Shown piece by piece: positions 1 through 11,376 of a DNA stretch of 64,000 bases. The stretch lies in the NCBI GenBank assembly GCA_002794785.1, contig NBBA01000019.1, positions 496,001 through 560,000 of the forward strand. The letters are read 5' to 3'. The notes beneath the pieces were generated by a model. The model was given only the letters and a program-made list of their open reading frames with translations. It had not been told where the DNA came from and ran no database searches. Source of the stretch: Coniferiporia sulphurascens (lineage: Eukaryota; Basidiomycota; Agaricomycetes; Hymenochaetales; Hymenochaetaceae). Within the stretch, counting starts at the first letter, position 1; every line of letters starts with the position of its first letter. Made by a program: the position numbers and the translations under genes.

Positions 1-20
1 TGATGTAGATTATTGATTAG

Positions 21-2175
21 GAAATGACGAAGACATGTCGGAAAGTTGTCGACATGTTTAAGACGAACCTTGGCAAAATGTCTTCCACTTCCACAGGTGG
101 CGCAGCGCATATGCATGTCGACGGCGAGCAGCGTGGCGTTGTCGCGACAATGCAAGACATTCTTGTGTTGCTTGTCCCGCATCTCTCTAAAAAAGATGCA
201 CAGGCGGTCTTTGATCTGTGCCTTTCTCGCGAGGTGCTGACGAATGCCGACAACGGGGTTCAGAAGCGCGCATACAAGCTGCTCGGGAGACTCATACAAG
301 CTGGAAAGGCTGACGTGAGTGCTAACGCGGAGGAGCTTTATGCGAAGATGGACGAAGTCGGAGACGAGACGCTTGCTGCTGCGAAGAAGGTAAGCACTGT
401 TTGTTTTAGTTATCTGGACGCTGGTAATCAGTTCTCAAACATGGTTATTTTGGGTTTCTAGGACCGACTTGCCCTTCTCAAAACCCTTTTGTCCCACCTC
501 CATTCAAACGCGCTGCACGTTATACCATCGCTCATTCCAGAGGCCGTACTCGGCACGAAGGAGCCGTCAGAAAAGGCGCGCACCGCGGCGTTTGAGCTGG
601 TTGTCGCCCTGGGCTACAAGATGAAGGAAGGTGGTATCGTGAAGCGCCACAAGCTGAATGGCATGGACGAAGATGATATGACTGAAGGTAAGTCCTGAAG
701 CTATGACTTTACAGATGGGTACGATGTTCTGACTAGATCTTGCAATACTAGCGCCTGCAAGTTTACAAGAATTCTTCACGATGATGGCGGGTGGCCTAGC
801 CGGAGCGAGTTCGCACATGATCAGTGCTACGATCACCGCTATTTCGCGTTTGATCTTTGAGTTCAAAGGTACGCCGAGCTTTTTTTCGCAATAATAGACA
901 CGCTAAGCCCCTCGGAAGATGACATTTCGCCCGAGTTGCATACGGAAATCTTCCTGACCTTCCTCGAGTACCTCAGGTCTGCAAACCGCGAGATCGTAAA
1001 GTCCGCACTCGGCTTTACGAAACTATTCATCCACACTGCTCTTCCAGACCTGCTGCGCCCGCACCTAGGCGTTCTCGTACCCGCACTTCTCAGCTGGGCA
1101 CACGATCACAAAAATCATTTCAAGGCAAAGGTGTGCCATATATTCGAGCGCCTCATCCGGCGCTGCGGCTGGGAGGCTGTCTATGCTGCAGCAGGCTCGG
1201 ACGATGACGGGACGAAGGTGTTGCTGAACATCAAGAAGCGCAAGGACCGTGCGAAGCGTAAAAAGGCGCAGTCGCGTGAGGGAAGTGATGATGAAAGTGC
1301 GGACGGAGACGCTGACACAGGCGGGTCTAAAGCGCCTGCAGCGGCGGGAGATGCGTTCGAGGATGTCTTATACGGCAGTGAGAGCGAGCTTGATGAGAGC
1401 AATGATGAAGGCCCTACAGGCACTCAGGCTACAACGAAAAAGAAAGGCAAGAAGGGTAGAGATACTGGTGCGCGACTGCGCGTCGATGGTGACGAGCCAA
1501 TGGATCTCCTTCAGGGTGCTAACACGCGCATCACCAGTAAGCATTACCTATTTCTCTCTTTGTGTAGCCCTAATCCCGATTCCATTTTGCCTTCATAGAT
1601 GCGCGCAAAACAGCACGCAAACCTGGAGCGGATGCGTCGAAGTTCAAGACGGACGAGAGCACAGGCAAGCTGCTGATCGAGCCTGACTCCGATACAGATG
1701 GCGATACAGGTGCTCCGGACGAGGACGCGCGCCTCGCGGGTGGCGCGTACCAAGAGGCGCTCACATCCGCGGACGGTTTCACGCGCGACGCACGCGGACG
1801 CGTGAAGTTCCACAAGGACACGAAGAAGCGGCGACGCGATGCAGCAGACGCCGAAGGCGCATTTGAAAACGCGGATGTCGAGATGGTAGATGCTAATGCT
1901 AATGCGGACGCCGGCGACAAGGCCAAAAACAAAAAGCTCAAGCGGAAGAACTCCTCTGTGAAGATCGGACAGGAGTTCAAAGCGAAAGTAGGCTGTTCTC
2001 TGCCGTCTTAATCACAAAAAAAATCCAGGGATTGACTTTGTTTCTTTCCTAGAGAGCCGGGGGAGACGTCAAGAAGGGGGGAGTCGACCCGTATGCGTAC
2101 CTTACTCTTTCTCAGGCCGCCAAGGGCGGGAAAGGGAAGGGGAATCAAAAAGTCTCCGTTACCGGCAGACGATAA
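21..2175 (+). CDS. RRP12: RRP12-like ribosomal RNA processing protein, 3' part (5' end outside window)
   Basis: HEAT-repeat ribosome biogenesis factor; in yeast RRP12 works in nuclear export and maturation of both ribosomal subunits. The first 20 bases are intron ending in 'gattag'. Exons 21-389, 462-687, 752-868, 898-1536, 1599-1987 and 2053-2175 join in frame to 620 visible residues. Helical HEAT-like sequence fills the first half (for example 'DLLRPHLGVLVPALLSWAHD', then 'HIFERLIRRCGWEAV'). The C-terminal half is acidic and lysine-rich and ends with the family's tail block 'VDPYAYLTLSQAAKGGKGKG'. All five internal introns are GT-AG. The gene faces the membrane protein gene at 2680 tail to tail. 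Family assignment rests on remembered RRP12/NUC173 similarity. Confidence 0.88.
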
Positions 2176-2679
2176 TATGTTCCACTACATGTTACTTGTG
2201 TGTTTTCTGTACTTGTTTACTTGCTTCACTAGATCTTTTGGCCGGGAAACTTCATTCCAGACAAACCTCGTTATGTGACCTGACCGTGCAATGTTCCCGC
2301 CATTTTAAGTTCCTTGTTTGATTTAGCAAAGATTACTGAATATGCGGTAACGCTTTGGCCGAGGACCAACGCATTTCGCTGTAGGTTGACATAAACATTT
2401 CGTACTGAACAACGTTTGACGGAAGTCAATAGGGGCCTGATGCGAACAAACACGTTCGTGACGAATGGAACAGGATTAAATAAAGCATCATTCTGATCTC
2501 GAGGGAACAGATAGGGGCTACGCATGTGACTATGGTACATTATTTATAGGGGAGGAAAGGAAAGGAAACAGTGTCTGGCCGTAACAATCAAGTTCGCGGA
2601 GTGTGGTATATCTCTTTTGTCGCAAATCCGTGTGTTGCGTCGAGTAGGGCTATCGAGAAGGATATTTGGCGGAAAAGTA
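2176..2679. other. Tail-to-tail intergenic stretch
   Basis: About 0.5 kb between the 3' ends of RRP12 and the four-helix gene. It holds the presumed 3' UTRs; I see no coding frame, RNA gene or repeat. Confidence 0.6.
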
Positions 2680-3568
2680 TCAGCCTTCAATGGGCCTATA
2701 TGCTCTGTTACCCGCAGCCCAGGCATGACCTGCGTCGGCGGAGAGACCGGTAGCCAAAACTCCAATGATGACGAAAACATCGGCCACCCAAGAAATTGTG
2801 TTGAGAACATACGCAGTGCCTATTTTAAAAAGTGTCAGCAAAAGTGGCATTACGTGGGGCCTCGAACATACTTGGACGGGCGAATTCGAAGAACGGGTGG
2901 CGCGAGGTGTTGTAGAGATGTGTTATGATACTAAATGCGATAATTTTGAAAGCGGCTGTAGGATGGTGTCAACACACGCAGCTTTGGCAATAGAACGATC
3001 AAATGGAGGGAGCGTACCATGGAATGCTTGCATGCCTGCTATGCCTCTCCAAACCCTGCGGCGCCGCGAGCGCGTGCTGATACCGATAACGACTGCCAAA
3101 AGCGCCGCCGCACCGAACACAACACCAAGCTCAGCGGAGTATCCTGCACTCCACCAGAGCGTACAAAACATGCGGTTGTCCCCCTCGCACTGGTCTTCCT
3201 TGCGGTTGGGAAAGGGTCTGCATGAGTAATCTGTGTATCTGATGCGCCCGCCTTGGCCTGGTCCAGGGAAGTCGATAATCTGACGCTCGCAGCGCTCGAG
3301 CAGTCCGTAACGAATAACAGTCTTGGTGTGGAAGATGTCGGGCGGGTGCGCGTAGAGCCTTGAAAGGAATCGTTAGAGAAATTTCCGAGGAACGTTATCG
3401 CTTTCGGCTCACCAATCCGGGCGGCGGATGGAGAGGACGTTCTAACACAGATAATAACAGGAAATCAGCGACCACTGTCAAGACAAGTGAATTAGAGCGG
3501 AATATGCCAACCAGGAGCACAGAGACGGCAATGGCGACAAAAGTAATAACATAGGATGTCTTGCGCAT
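2680..3568 (-). CDS. Four-helix membrane protein of a conserved fungal family
   Basis: Five exons on the minus strand (3568-3512, 3441-3413, 3358-3018, 2955-2872, 2819-2680) join to 216 residues. The 29-nt second exon supplies 'NVLSIRRPDW', which is the only splice choice that keeps the frame. Hydrophobic segments lie at about residues 3-19, 88-105, 143-155 and 175-197. The first external loop carries four cysteines around 'RYGLLERCERQII' and 'YTDYSCRPFPNR'. This topology recalls SUR7/PalI-type or claudin-like fungal membrane proteins, but I cannot name the family with certainty. Start was taken at 3568 because the ORF upstream contains no conserved sequence. It is head to head with DNA polymerase kappa, 214 bp between the starts. 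Confidence 0.72.
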
Positions 3569-3782
3569 CTTGTCGTCGTCCTCGTCGTGAGCTTGATATG
3601 TTGACCTCGTTGTTTGGAGCAGAGAGCACGCTCGCTGCGGCAACTAGCTGCGGGAACGACCTGCCCGATGGACTCAAATGTATAACGTCATTAGTGACAT
3701 GAGTCAGGTGATCTCAGTCACGTTCACGACCTCGACGCGCAGCGCGTTTTGAGTTGCTCGAGCCAGCTCTGTTCCTCACTTT
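3569..3782. promoter_or_regulatory. Probable shared promoter of the four-helix gene and POLK
   Basis: 214 bp separate two divergent start codons, so both promoters must fit here. It contains no obvious TATA box. Confidence 0.45.
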
Positions 3783-6623
3783 ATGGCCGTTGCGGACGCA
3801 AAGCCGCCCCAGCAGTCGCAGGACTCTGCAAGTCTAGTCAAACGCTTAGCGGGACCGTCCGTGACGAAGGCCGGGTGAGCTCATCCGGACGGAATTACTC
3901 TGTGCGTACACCATCGTTGACGAGCCTTCGGTATTACGGCAGGCTCGCGAAGGACCAGACTGAGATCAATCGAATCATCGCCGAGGCTTCCAAAGGCTCT
4001 AAATTCTATGAGGCGAGCCCAGAACTAATTGCACTGGAAGGCACATATCTGATGTCCATGGCGCAGAATGAGAAACGGAAAGACAAGGAACTCACCAAAC
4101 GTATTGATAATATACTCAAAATTAAAGACGATGTGATGAAAGAGGCCGATATCCGTAAGCAGTACAAATTTTACCGTTCCTAACATCGGCCTGATGCAGT
4201 ACGATGTCGAAGGAAGAGTCGAAGTGGACGCAGATCGCCTGGTAATCGCACATGTTTGTCTGAACACGATAGCCATACTGACCCCATCCAGTTTATTGAA
4301 TTAGAAGGAACTAGGGATTTGAGCCAGACGATTGTACATGTTGATATGGATGCGTTCTTCGCGAATGTAGAGCTCCTTAAAAATCCAGGTTTGGCAGGTA
4401 AACCATTCGGGGTGAGTTTCTTACAGTGCATTGGTTATGTTGTTCTCATTGGCTCGTAGGTCGGAAAAGGTGTCCTCAGTACAGCTTCATACGAGGCTCG
4501 GAAATACGGCGTCCGCTCAGGGATGGCTGGTACGTAAGACTGCAGGTGTCCAGTGCCATAATTAACACTCGTGGCTGTCTCCCACTGCAATTATTCCAGG
4601 TTTTGTAGCAAAAAAGCTCTGTCCCGAGCTCATCCTAGTTCCTGTTGACTTCCAGAAGATATCCGAAATGTCCGGAAAAGTTATGGCGATTTTTAGAACG
4701 TATGATCCGTCCATGATTGTCGCAGGCTGTGACGAGGGTTATTTGAAGTATGCGTCCTCGACTGTTTTTTTTTCTCATCATTTTTATTGATAATACAAAC
4801 GCCAATTATATTCAGCATAACAAATTACTGCAAAGAGCACAACCTACTTCCAGACGAGTGTGTTCGACAGATGCGGGATCGGGTGAAGACCGAAACAGGC
4901 CTCACTGCTAGCGCTGGTATTGCTCCCAACAGGGTAAACATCGCACTTGGCTTTCTGGCATTTGTTATTAATAACTAATCTGCTTCTGCAGATGCTCGCG
5001 AAAGTGCGTTATCAACGCGCCCATTTTTAGACAAATGTCTAAACAGTATATTTCGCCCTAGATATGCTCGGACAAGGTAAGTTTATTGGCCTCCCGCTCT
5101 CAAGGCCCGCACGCCACTAACACCTGATGCCAGAACAAACCAAATGGACAGTTCCATCTGCCTTTCAAGCGCGAGGACATCGTCGCCTTCATGCGAGATC
5201 TGTCAATCCGAAAGCTCCCCGGAGTAGGCCGGGTGAACGAGCGCCTTCTCGAGTCCATTGGCGTCAAGGCATGTATCGTAACCTAATACATTTTCCCCCT
5301 CCCCACCCAATCACACTGACTTGATTCTACCCTAGACCTGCGGTGACATTTACGAATATAGGGCTATCCTATGGCTCATGGACCACTACTTCGGGAAGGT
5401 CTTTCTGTACAAGACTCACCTTGGCATTGCATCCAACCTAGTTCAGCCCCATCAACGAGAAGAGAGGAAGAGCATCGGCGCTGAAAGGTTCGTCCGTGCC
5501 GCCGTTAGCGAAGCTCAGTACCACTGATATGCATGTGTGATAGGACATTCAACCCTATTGACAATCAGGACAAAATTCTTGAAAAGTTGGAAGAGGTTTC
5601 GGTTGAGCTTGAGAATGACATGAAAAGCAATGAATGGGCAGGAAAGACCGTTACGCTGAAGTACAAGCTCGATACGTACCAAGGTAACTTAAAATATCTC
5701 ATCCTGTTGCTGTTGCTTATGTTGATCCACGCACGGTTCGTCTACATAGTATTCACCCGTGCGAAGTCTTTCAATAGATGGATTACTTCAAAGGACGACC
5801 TTTTCAATGTGAGCTTTTACGTGAATTTTTTTTTTGAAAAAACATAATGTATCTCTTACACTTTACAGACAGGAAAAGAATTGCTAAAGCCGGAGTTCCC
5901 TCTACGTATCCGGCTCATCGGCCTACGGGTGACCAAGCTGAAAGACCTCCGCGCCCCTACAGACGAAGGCATCAAACGCGTACGTGCTACATCCTCGTAA
6001 ATACGGCAATATTGCCTTTCTTACACATGATTATGTAGTTCTTCCAATCTGGTACTTGCGACCGATCTGAGCCGGCAGCGAAGAAAAGGAGGGTCGACTC
6101 CCACAGCGAAGTGGACGGCTCACGGGCTGCGCTTCTCGCTGAAGCGGTCGAAGGTGATGACGCCATGCCAGGCTTTCACGAGCACGTCGCAGAAATGGAC
6201 GACTGGCCGCTGGATGAAGACGACGAAATTTTCGACGATAGCAGAGGAGAGCACGTGAAGAATGGTTCAAAGCCAGTTTCTTCCAGCCGACGTCCATCAA
6301 GTCCAGATCGACTCGCCGACGCGCGGGTGCTAGCGTTGGGCGTTGTGGAACCCGAATCCGCGGAAGGCGCAGAAGACCCTCCGCCCCCGCGCGTCCAAAT
6401 TTGCCCGATCTGTGCACGCGAGGTCGACGCGGTTGACAACCTAGCGCTCAACGCACACATCGACTTCTGCCTGAGCAAGGATGCGATTAAGCAGGCGACA
6501 GCGTCATCGGGCTCTGCGGCCCAGGGGGCCCAGGGGAAGGCGAGAACAATGACCCGAACGCTAAGCGGTTGGGCAGAGAAAAGGGAGAAACCGCCGAGTG
6601 GAAAACAGAAAGGGAAGAAATGA
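3783..6623 (+). CDS. POLK: DNA polymerase kappa (DinB-type Y-family translesion polymerase)
   Basis: Sixteen exons give 647 residues: 3783-3874, 3943-4012, 4067-4154, 4213-4241, 4292-4411, 4460-4529, 4600-4747, 4816-4933, 4992-5003, 5062-5076, 5134-5268, 5336-5487, 5544-5683, 5750-5808, 5869-5979, 6039-6623. The kappa-specific N-terminal clasp reads 'GLAKDQTEINRIIAEASKG'. Catalytic acidic residues are in 'HVDMDAFFANVE' (D111) and 'CDEGYLNIT' (D201, E202); most relatives have S-L before D-E, here G-C. The thumb has 'LPGVGRVNERLLESIG'. A UBZ-type zinc finger follows near the C-terminus (C575, C578, H593, C597), which in the family binds ubiquitinated PCNA. Two introns (4013-4066, 5269-5335) are GC-AG. 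Exons of 12 and 15 nt are adjacent. Confidence 0.93.
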
Positions 6624-6981
6624 CGCGCCCGTAAGTTGGACTTTGCATGTGCGGAATCTTCGAGGACTTTGTTTGTTTGTTTTATACTCTGGGGAAATTG
6701 CCTGCGTCATTTTCCCCTATTTTATCACAAGGATGAATGGTACATTTTGCAGACGTATTATTTATATTAGTGCGATAACTTGGCTGTTGTGTAATTGTAA
6801 CGATGTTTCGGTATCCTACTTGATGTGATCTAAACTTGAACTTCCTTGTCGTCCAAAAGTCACTCGGGTTACTCTGACGGCCGGATATAAAATCAAATTT
6901 GGCAAACGACTAGACGGTAGGGGGCCTACGATTTTCGCAACACTACAAAAAAGTACACTGGGGATTACATTGTACATGAGT
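6624..6981. other. Tail-to-tail intergenic stretch, AT-rich
   Basis: 3' flanks of POLK and the F-box gene. No feature beyond AT-rich 3' UTR-like sequence. Confidence 0.55.
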
Positions 6982-8442
6982 CTACACCGGATAATCAGAG
7001 TCCGAAGAAATAGTCAGCCAAAAACCCTCCTTTACACAACGCATTATCGAGCGATTTCCAAATATACTCCCCGCCTCGCAATCAACGTCCTGGAAATCAG
7101 CAATCACGAAGTTCTTCGTGACTTTCGAGTCCCACCGCGAGGTTAGGCAGTGCGCAACATGCTCCTCCTGGCCCGAGAGCCCCAGTACGCTCATAACCTC
7201 AAGAGTTTCCAGGCGCGGACACAGCACGCTTACGACGCTCTCTTCATTGACGGCGAGTGTCTTCCAGAATTGGCCCCAGAGCGACGTGCCAACCACCCTG
7301 AGGATTCGTAGATCAGGGAGGAGCTGGAGGCAGGCTACAAGGTATAGCTCGTTCGCAAAGTCGGAGCCTACGCCGAGTGTCTCCAAGGGAGGGCTCGATC
7401 TGCATATGAGGCCCAACAGTTCGTCGGAAGCAGTGGAATTCTCACTGAATCCTTCCGAATCAAGCGTCAAGTTCCGCAGACTCGGAAGCGTCAACTTTTT
7501 GATGATTGAGATTCCCGAAAGAGGGGCACTGATGAATAGCGTCCGCAGACAGGGAAGGACGAGATGCGATCCCCTAGTAACGCGCTCGCTTTTCGTCCGG
7601 TCCTCAGATATATGTGCGTGGAATGTGTGTAAATTTGGAGCTAACTGTAAAAGTAAAAGACAAATGTCTGCAGCGCGGACAGACATTCCATCCCGGAAGG
7701 TGAATTCGCATTGCGTTAAATTTTGAGCAGAGTTTTTATTCGCTCTAAACGAATCTGGGCTTTCGAGACGAAGGGACTCAAGGCGAGGAGACGATGAAAT
7801 GTTCACATCGACTTCGATACTCGCCTGTTTCTTGCTACGACCGTGTTTGGCTGTTATTTTCAGATCCAGGTCTTCCAGTAAAGGCATGTTCGAAGTGTCT
7901 ACGGTGAGCTGTGGGAAAATTGAAACACCTATGCAGTGCAGTCGAATAGTTCTCCAACGTCCTTGGTGCTCGAGCAACGTCGAAACAATTTTCCTAGCAG
8001 CCGTATGCGTCTTTTCGACACTTCCTTTTGACGCATCCTCGTACCATCGGTCCGGGTGGAGAATGATGTGGTAATCCAAGGGTGTCTTGCGCGACCTGCG
8101 AAGCCATGTATCCAAAATTTCCTTGAAGATAAGCATTCTATAATAATTGGGGCGGTATTTTCCGGAGCAACTAAGGCGAAGACGAGACCATATGACACCC
8201 GAAGAAAGGGCAACTTCGCGCCATAATTGGCAGACGTGAGAAATATTCATCGGTGCCAGGGATGCTGAAGGCCGTGCGTTCACCAGCTTCGGTAAACAAG
8301 CAACAAATATGATCCGGAGCACTTCATGAGGGAGCTGTTGAGCGGTGGAAATACTAGTCTCCGCCGTGTTGGTACGGTCCGATTGTGCTGTCCCAATACC
8401 CCATGTTAGAGTGTAATAAAAACGACATTGGATAGACTTCAA
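6982..8442 (-). CDS. F-box protein
   Basis: Intronless 486-residue frame. An F-box lies at about residues 37-87: 'QLPHEVLRIIFVACLP', then 'ISHVCQLWREVALSSGVIWS', the pattern typical of mushroom F-box proteins. These link substrates to SKP1-cullin ubiquitin ligases. The remainder is leucine-rich with recurring 'L..L.L' spacing (for example 'LPSLRNLTLDSEGF', 'LPDLRILRVVG'), suggesting degenerate leucine-rich repeats as the substrate arm. The family is large and fast evolving, so the substrate cannot be inferred. The first ATG of the frame was used; the F-box starts well after it, so a later start is possible. Confidence 0.82.
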   Translation of the reverse strand: MKSIQCRFYYTLTWGIGTAQSDRTNTAETSISTAQQLPHEVLRIIFVACLPKLVNARPSASLAPMNISHVCQLWREVALSSGVIWSRLRLSCSGKYRPNYYRMLIFKEILDTWLRRSRKTPLDYHIILHPDRWYEDASKGSVEKTHTAARKIVSTLLEHQGRWRTIRLHCIGVSIFPQLTVDTSNMPLLEDLDLKITAKHGRSKKQASIEVDVNISSSPRLESLRLESPDSFRANKNSAQNLTQCEFTFRDGMSVRAADICLLLLQLAPNLHTFHAHISEDRTKSERVTRGSHLVLPCLRTLFISAPLSGISIIKKLTLPSLRNLTLDSEGFSENSTASDELLGLICRSSPPLETLGVGSDFANELYLVACLQLLPDLRILRVVGTSLWGQFWKTLAVNEESVVSVLCPRLETLEVMSVLGLSGQEEHVAHCLTSRWDSKVTKNFVIADFQDVDCEAGSIFGNRSIMRCVKEGFWLTISSDSDYPV

Positions 8443-9166
8443 CTAACGTGGCATACTCAAAAAGTACACCTTCGATTTGGAGGAAGGTCCTCCGGTCCTC
8501 GAGGTGAACAGATACGTAAGGCTTGTCGAAGGAAAGTGAACGAGCAGCTGGCGCGGAGAAAAACGTTTGAAGCTATGTGTTCTGGTGTACACTTGATCGG
8601 AGCAGACCAGGAGATGCGTTACAAGGTGCCTCTAGCCAGTTTTGTGAGTCTCCACCACTCAAAGGAGCCACCTTCAGTCTAAGATTTATACAGGAGGCGT
8701 GTGTGGCTTGAGCTCATAAAGAGTAGTGGCCAAGTTGACTAAATAGGTACGTGGCTGGAGACGACACAATGATTCGACCCGATTGGACAAGATCCTAAGT
8801 CAAGAAACCAGCAAACAATCACTAGGCGCTGCATGGCTGGTGGCTGGGTCGGCCATCAAGGGTAGTATCGTGGCCCACCGGTGCCAGCTCCTTAGTACAG
8901 GGCGATGAAAGCCACGAGCCATGACAATGAATTGAGTCCGTAGGCTAGAGACGAAACGGATGTTTTCTCGGAAGTGACCCAAGGCAGGATCTACTAGATA
9001 GTCGTAGTCGTAGTATAGGCCGCGATCGCCGACTCTGGTGATCCCGAACGGTAAACCTGAGGCGTGACCGCATCTGAGCCACCGTCACAGCTTGTGATCC
9101 TCACAGGGTTGCGCAGAAGGCACTTCATGGGAGATAGATCACTTACACGTCCGTAAAAAATTGCAA
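8443..9166. other. Intergenic, nothing recognised
   Basis: 5' flank of the F-box gene and 3' flank of the membrane protein gene. Short frames on both strands lack splice-supported extensions or recognisable motifs. Confidence 0.5.
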
Positions 9167-10664
9167 CTATTGTACACCACTAGAAGCGTCACTTGTATCT
9201 AGCTCACTGTAAGGAGGAAGGTTTTCAAAGGGGTACAGTCCTCGAGTCCTCTCCCTCTCCGCTCTCAGCAACTCAATTTCAGCCTGGAGTCTCAAAAGCA
9301 GTACAGTGTCGTCCCTCGAAATAGTGCTAGGCTCACTCTCCTCACCTCCTCCCGCATTGGCTCGAGAGACAGTACGCCTCCGCACAGTTGTCCCGGTCAC
9401 CTCTACCGCACTGCGCTCCGCAGCAAGAGCACCGAGTCTTCCTTCGTTGCTATCTCCGCCAAGCCGAATGCCGAGTCGGCTAAGTGTGCTCCTCCTCCTT
9501 GAAAATCCAGGACCCTGTGATGCTAGCGAGTTCCGCAGGAGGATGACATCCACTCCGGATTGAGGGGACTTGCAGATATACATCCCATTCATCTCCAAAC
9601 GGGACATATCACCACGTTGTCCACTGGCTTCTGGGATACAAAAGGAGTAGCGAAAGTTTGGCGGAAACGGCGCATCCGTTCCCAGTCGTGTGCCCACAAA
9701 TTCACGAGGATCCATCGCAGTCTGCTTGACCTTGTCAACGCGGCTTTCTGGGTTAGACCACAGGTGGCTCGAGCTCGCTTCCTTATAAAGTGTGATGTCG
9801 GGTAATTGCGCTTCCAGAGCGTCAATACGGGCCGCGTTCGCATAACGACGAGCTCGAATACGAAGGAAGGCGAATGATGTTAAGCCCAGCCCAACAAATA
9901 GTATGCCGCCTAAAAGACCTGCGACCAATGCACCGACATTGATCTCTCTTTCAGGAGCTCTGCTTTGTTCAGACCTGAAATACAAGAAGACGTTAATATG
10001 GGCTAAGAATTTGAAAAATTGAACGGAAGGTACGAACGAATATACAGCATAATCGAATACAGCGGCGGGAAGGACACCACTGCCGGCAGCACCATGGTTT
10101 TGTATTGTCAAGTTGTGCAGGCCAGCCGAAAGGGAAGCATTGACGTATGCAGGAACATTGTATTCAACCGATCCGAGAGCATTGACACGCTCGAATGTTT
10201 GGACTTGGACCCCATCCAGGATAAACGAAATGTTAGATCCGACTTGTGATGGGTCGAGCTTCTTATCCAAAAATAAAACACTAGGCACAATGAAGTATGC
10301 GTAGACTGCGGAGCCTTTAGTGTCCAATGCGATTTCGTTTCATCACTTTACAGATCCTCGTAGTCAGATAACTCGAGGACGTACCGTTGAACGTCAAGCT
10401 CATAGACCCCGGACTTACACTGGCGTGCCATGTTCCGCTTCCTGCAACCGTAGTATCAAAGGACAGCCCACAAGCGTCTGGCATTTGTGACGCAGAGCCA
10501 TCGCAATCGAAATTGGAAAACCATGTTTGGTCGTAAGACACTTTTCCACCCCTCTCCTCCTCGCCTAACGCATCGTCAATAGTAAAGTTCGCCAATGAAG
10601 CATTTGATACCGCCGCGAAAGCCAGGATAGACCAAAGAATGAAGAAAGTATAATGATATCTCAT
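9167..10664 (-). CDS. Single-pass membrane protein with secreted N-terminal half
   Basis: Exons 10664-10385, 10314-10038 and 9974-9167 give 454 residues. A signal peptide occupies about residues 1-22 ('YTFFILWSILAFAAVSNA'). The outer half has several N-glycosylation sequons ('NFT', 'NIS', 'NAS', 'NLT') and beta-rich sequence. A single transmembrane helix lies near residue 200 ('VGALVAGLLGGILFVGLGLT') followed by 'RIRARR' as a stop-transfer signal. The cytoplasmic half is polar, has an R/S-rich stretch and ends with a predicted coiled coil ('LLRLQAEIELLRAERER'). This layout is common in basidiomycetes and resembles wall-stress sensor architecture; function is unknown. Start 10664 was chosen over the upstream in-frame ATG because it begins the signal peptide. 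The second intron is 63 nt and stop-free. Confidence 0.78.
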
Positions 10665-11376
10665 AAGGGAAAGAGCCAACACACTGAGCGAATGAGTGGG
10701 GACAAGCAAGAAACAGAAGAGAGAGGTCATGAGCGCCCTTCACGCAGGAAATTCGAGTATAAGAAGGTGATCGGTAGGCACAGACAGCATGGAGATCATC
10801 GGAAATAATAGAGAAGATATTGTCACAGCCGTAAGCAAAACCAGCTTCTCGATTTGATGAAAGCATGTATCGACGGCAAATCCTTACGACGACTCGTAAC
10901 AGATAACAGAAATCAGTATTGATAGGTTCAACGCGAGTCGTTGACGCAACACTCCAGCCATCCGAGGAATGGAAAGCCAAATGACAAAGCGTACATCCAT
11001 CGTGACACAGGCCTCATTCCTTCGGTCTAGCATGAGAAGACTGCGGGATCAAGGACATCACAGCAAGACAACAAGAAAGAAGCGGCAGCCACGCCCTTGA
11101 TCATAGCCGCCAGAAAAAGAGGCAAGATCATCAAGTTAAGAAGCGTCTCTGATTGAGATGTTGAGAGAATTAATCAGATAAAATCTAGCTCAAGGACCCA
11201 GTAAGCTTAAAAGATCAGAAATCAGACGGACCATGCCAAATGCGACACAAAAATCCCTGTCATACAAATTGTCAGTTGTCAGGATGCATTGCGAGAGTGA
11301 ATGGTCATGTAGAGCAGACTTTCAATTTTGATGTGAAGGTACAGTCAAATTCGAAAGTGTGCGACACATATTGTCA
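10665..11376. other. Intergenic, nothing recognised
   Basis: 5' flank of the membrane protein and 3' flank of the TGT gene. Open frames here are short and have no splice support. Confidence 0.5.

Noticed and set aside
3749..4183. 144-codon plus frame starting at 3749
   Set aside because: Its first part is out of frame with polymerase kappa; the true start is 3783 and the frames only coincide after intron 1. Its tail past 4154 reads into an intron.
10576..10980. 134-codon minus frame
   Set aside because: Overlaps the signal-peptide exon of the membrane protein in another frame and has no support.
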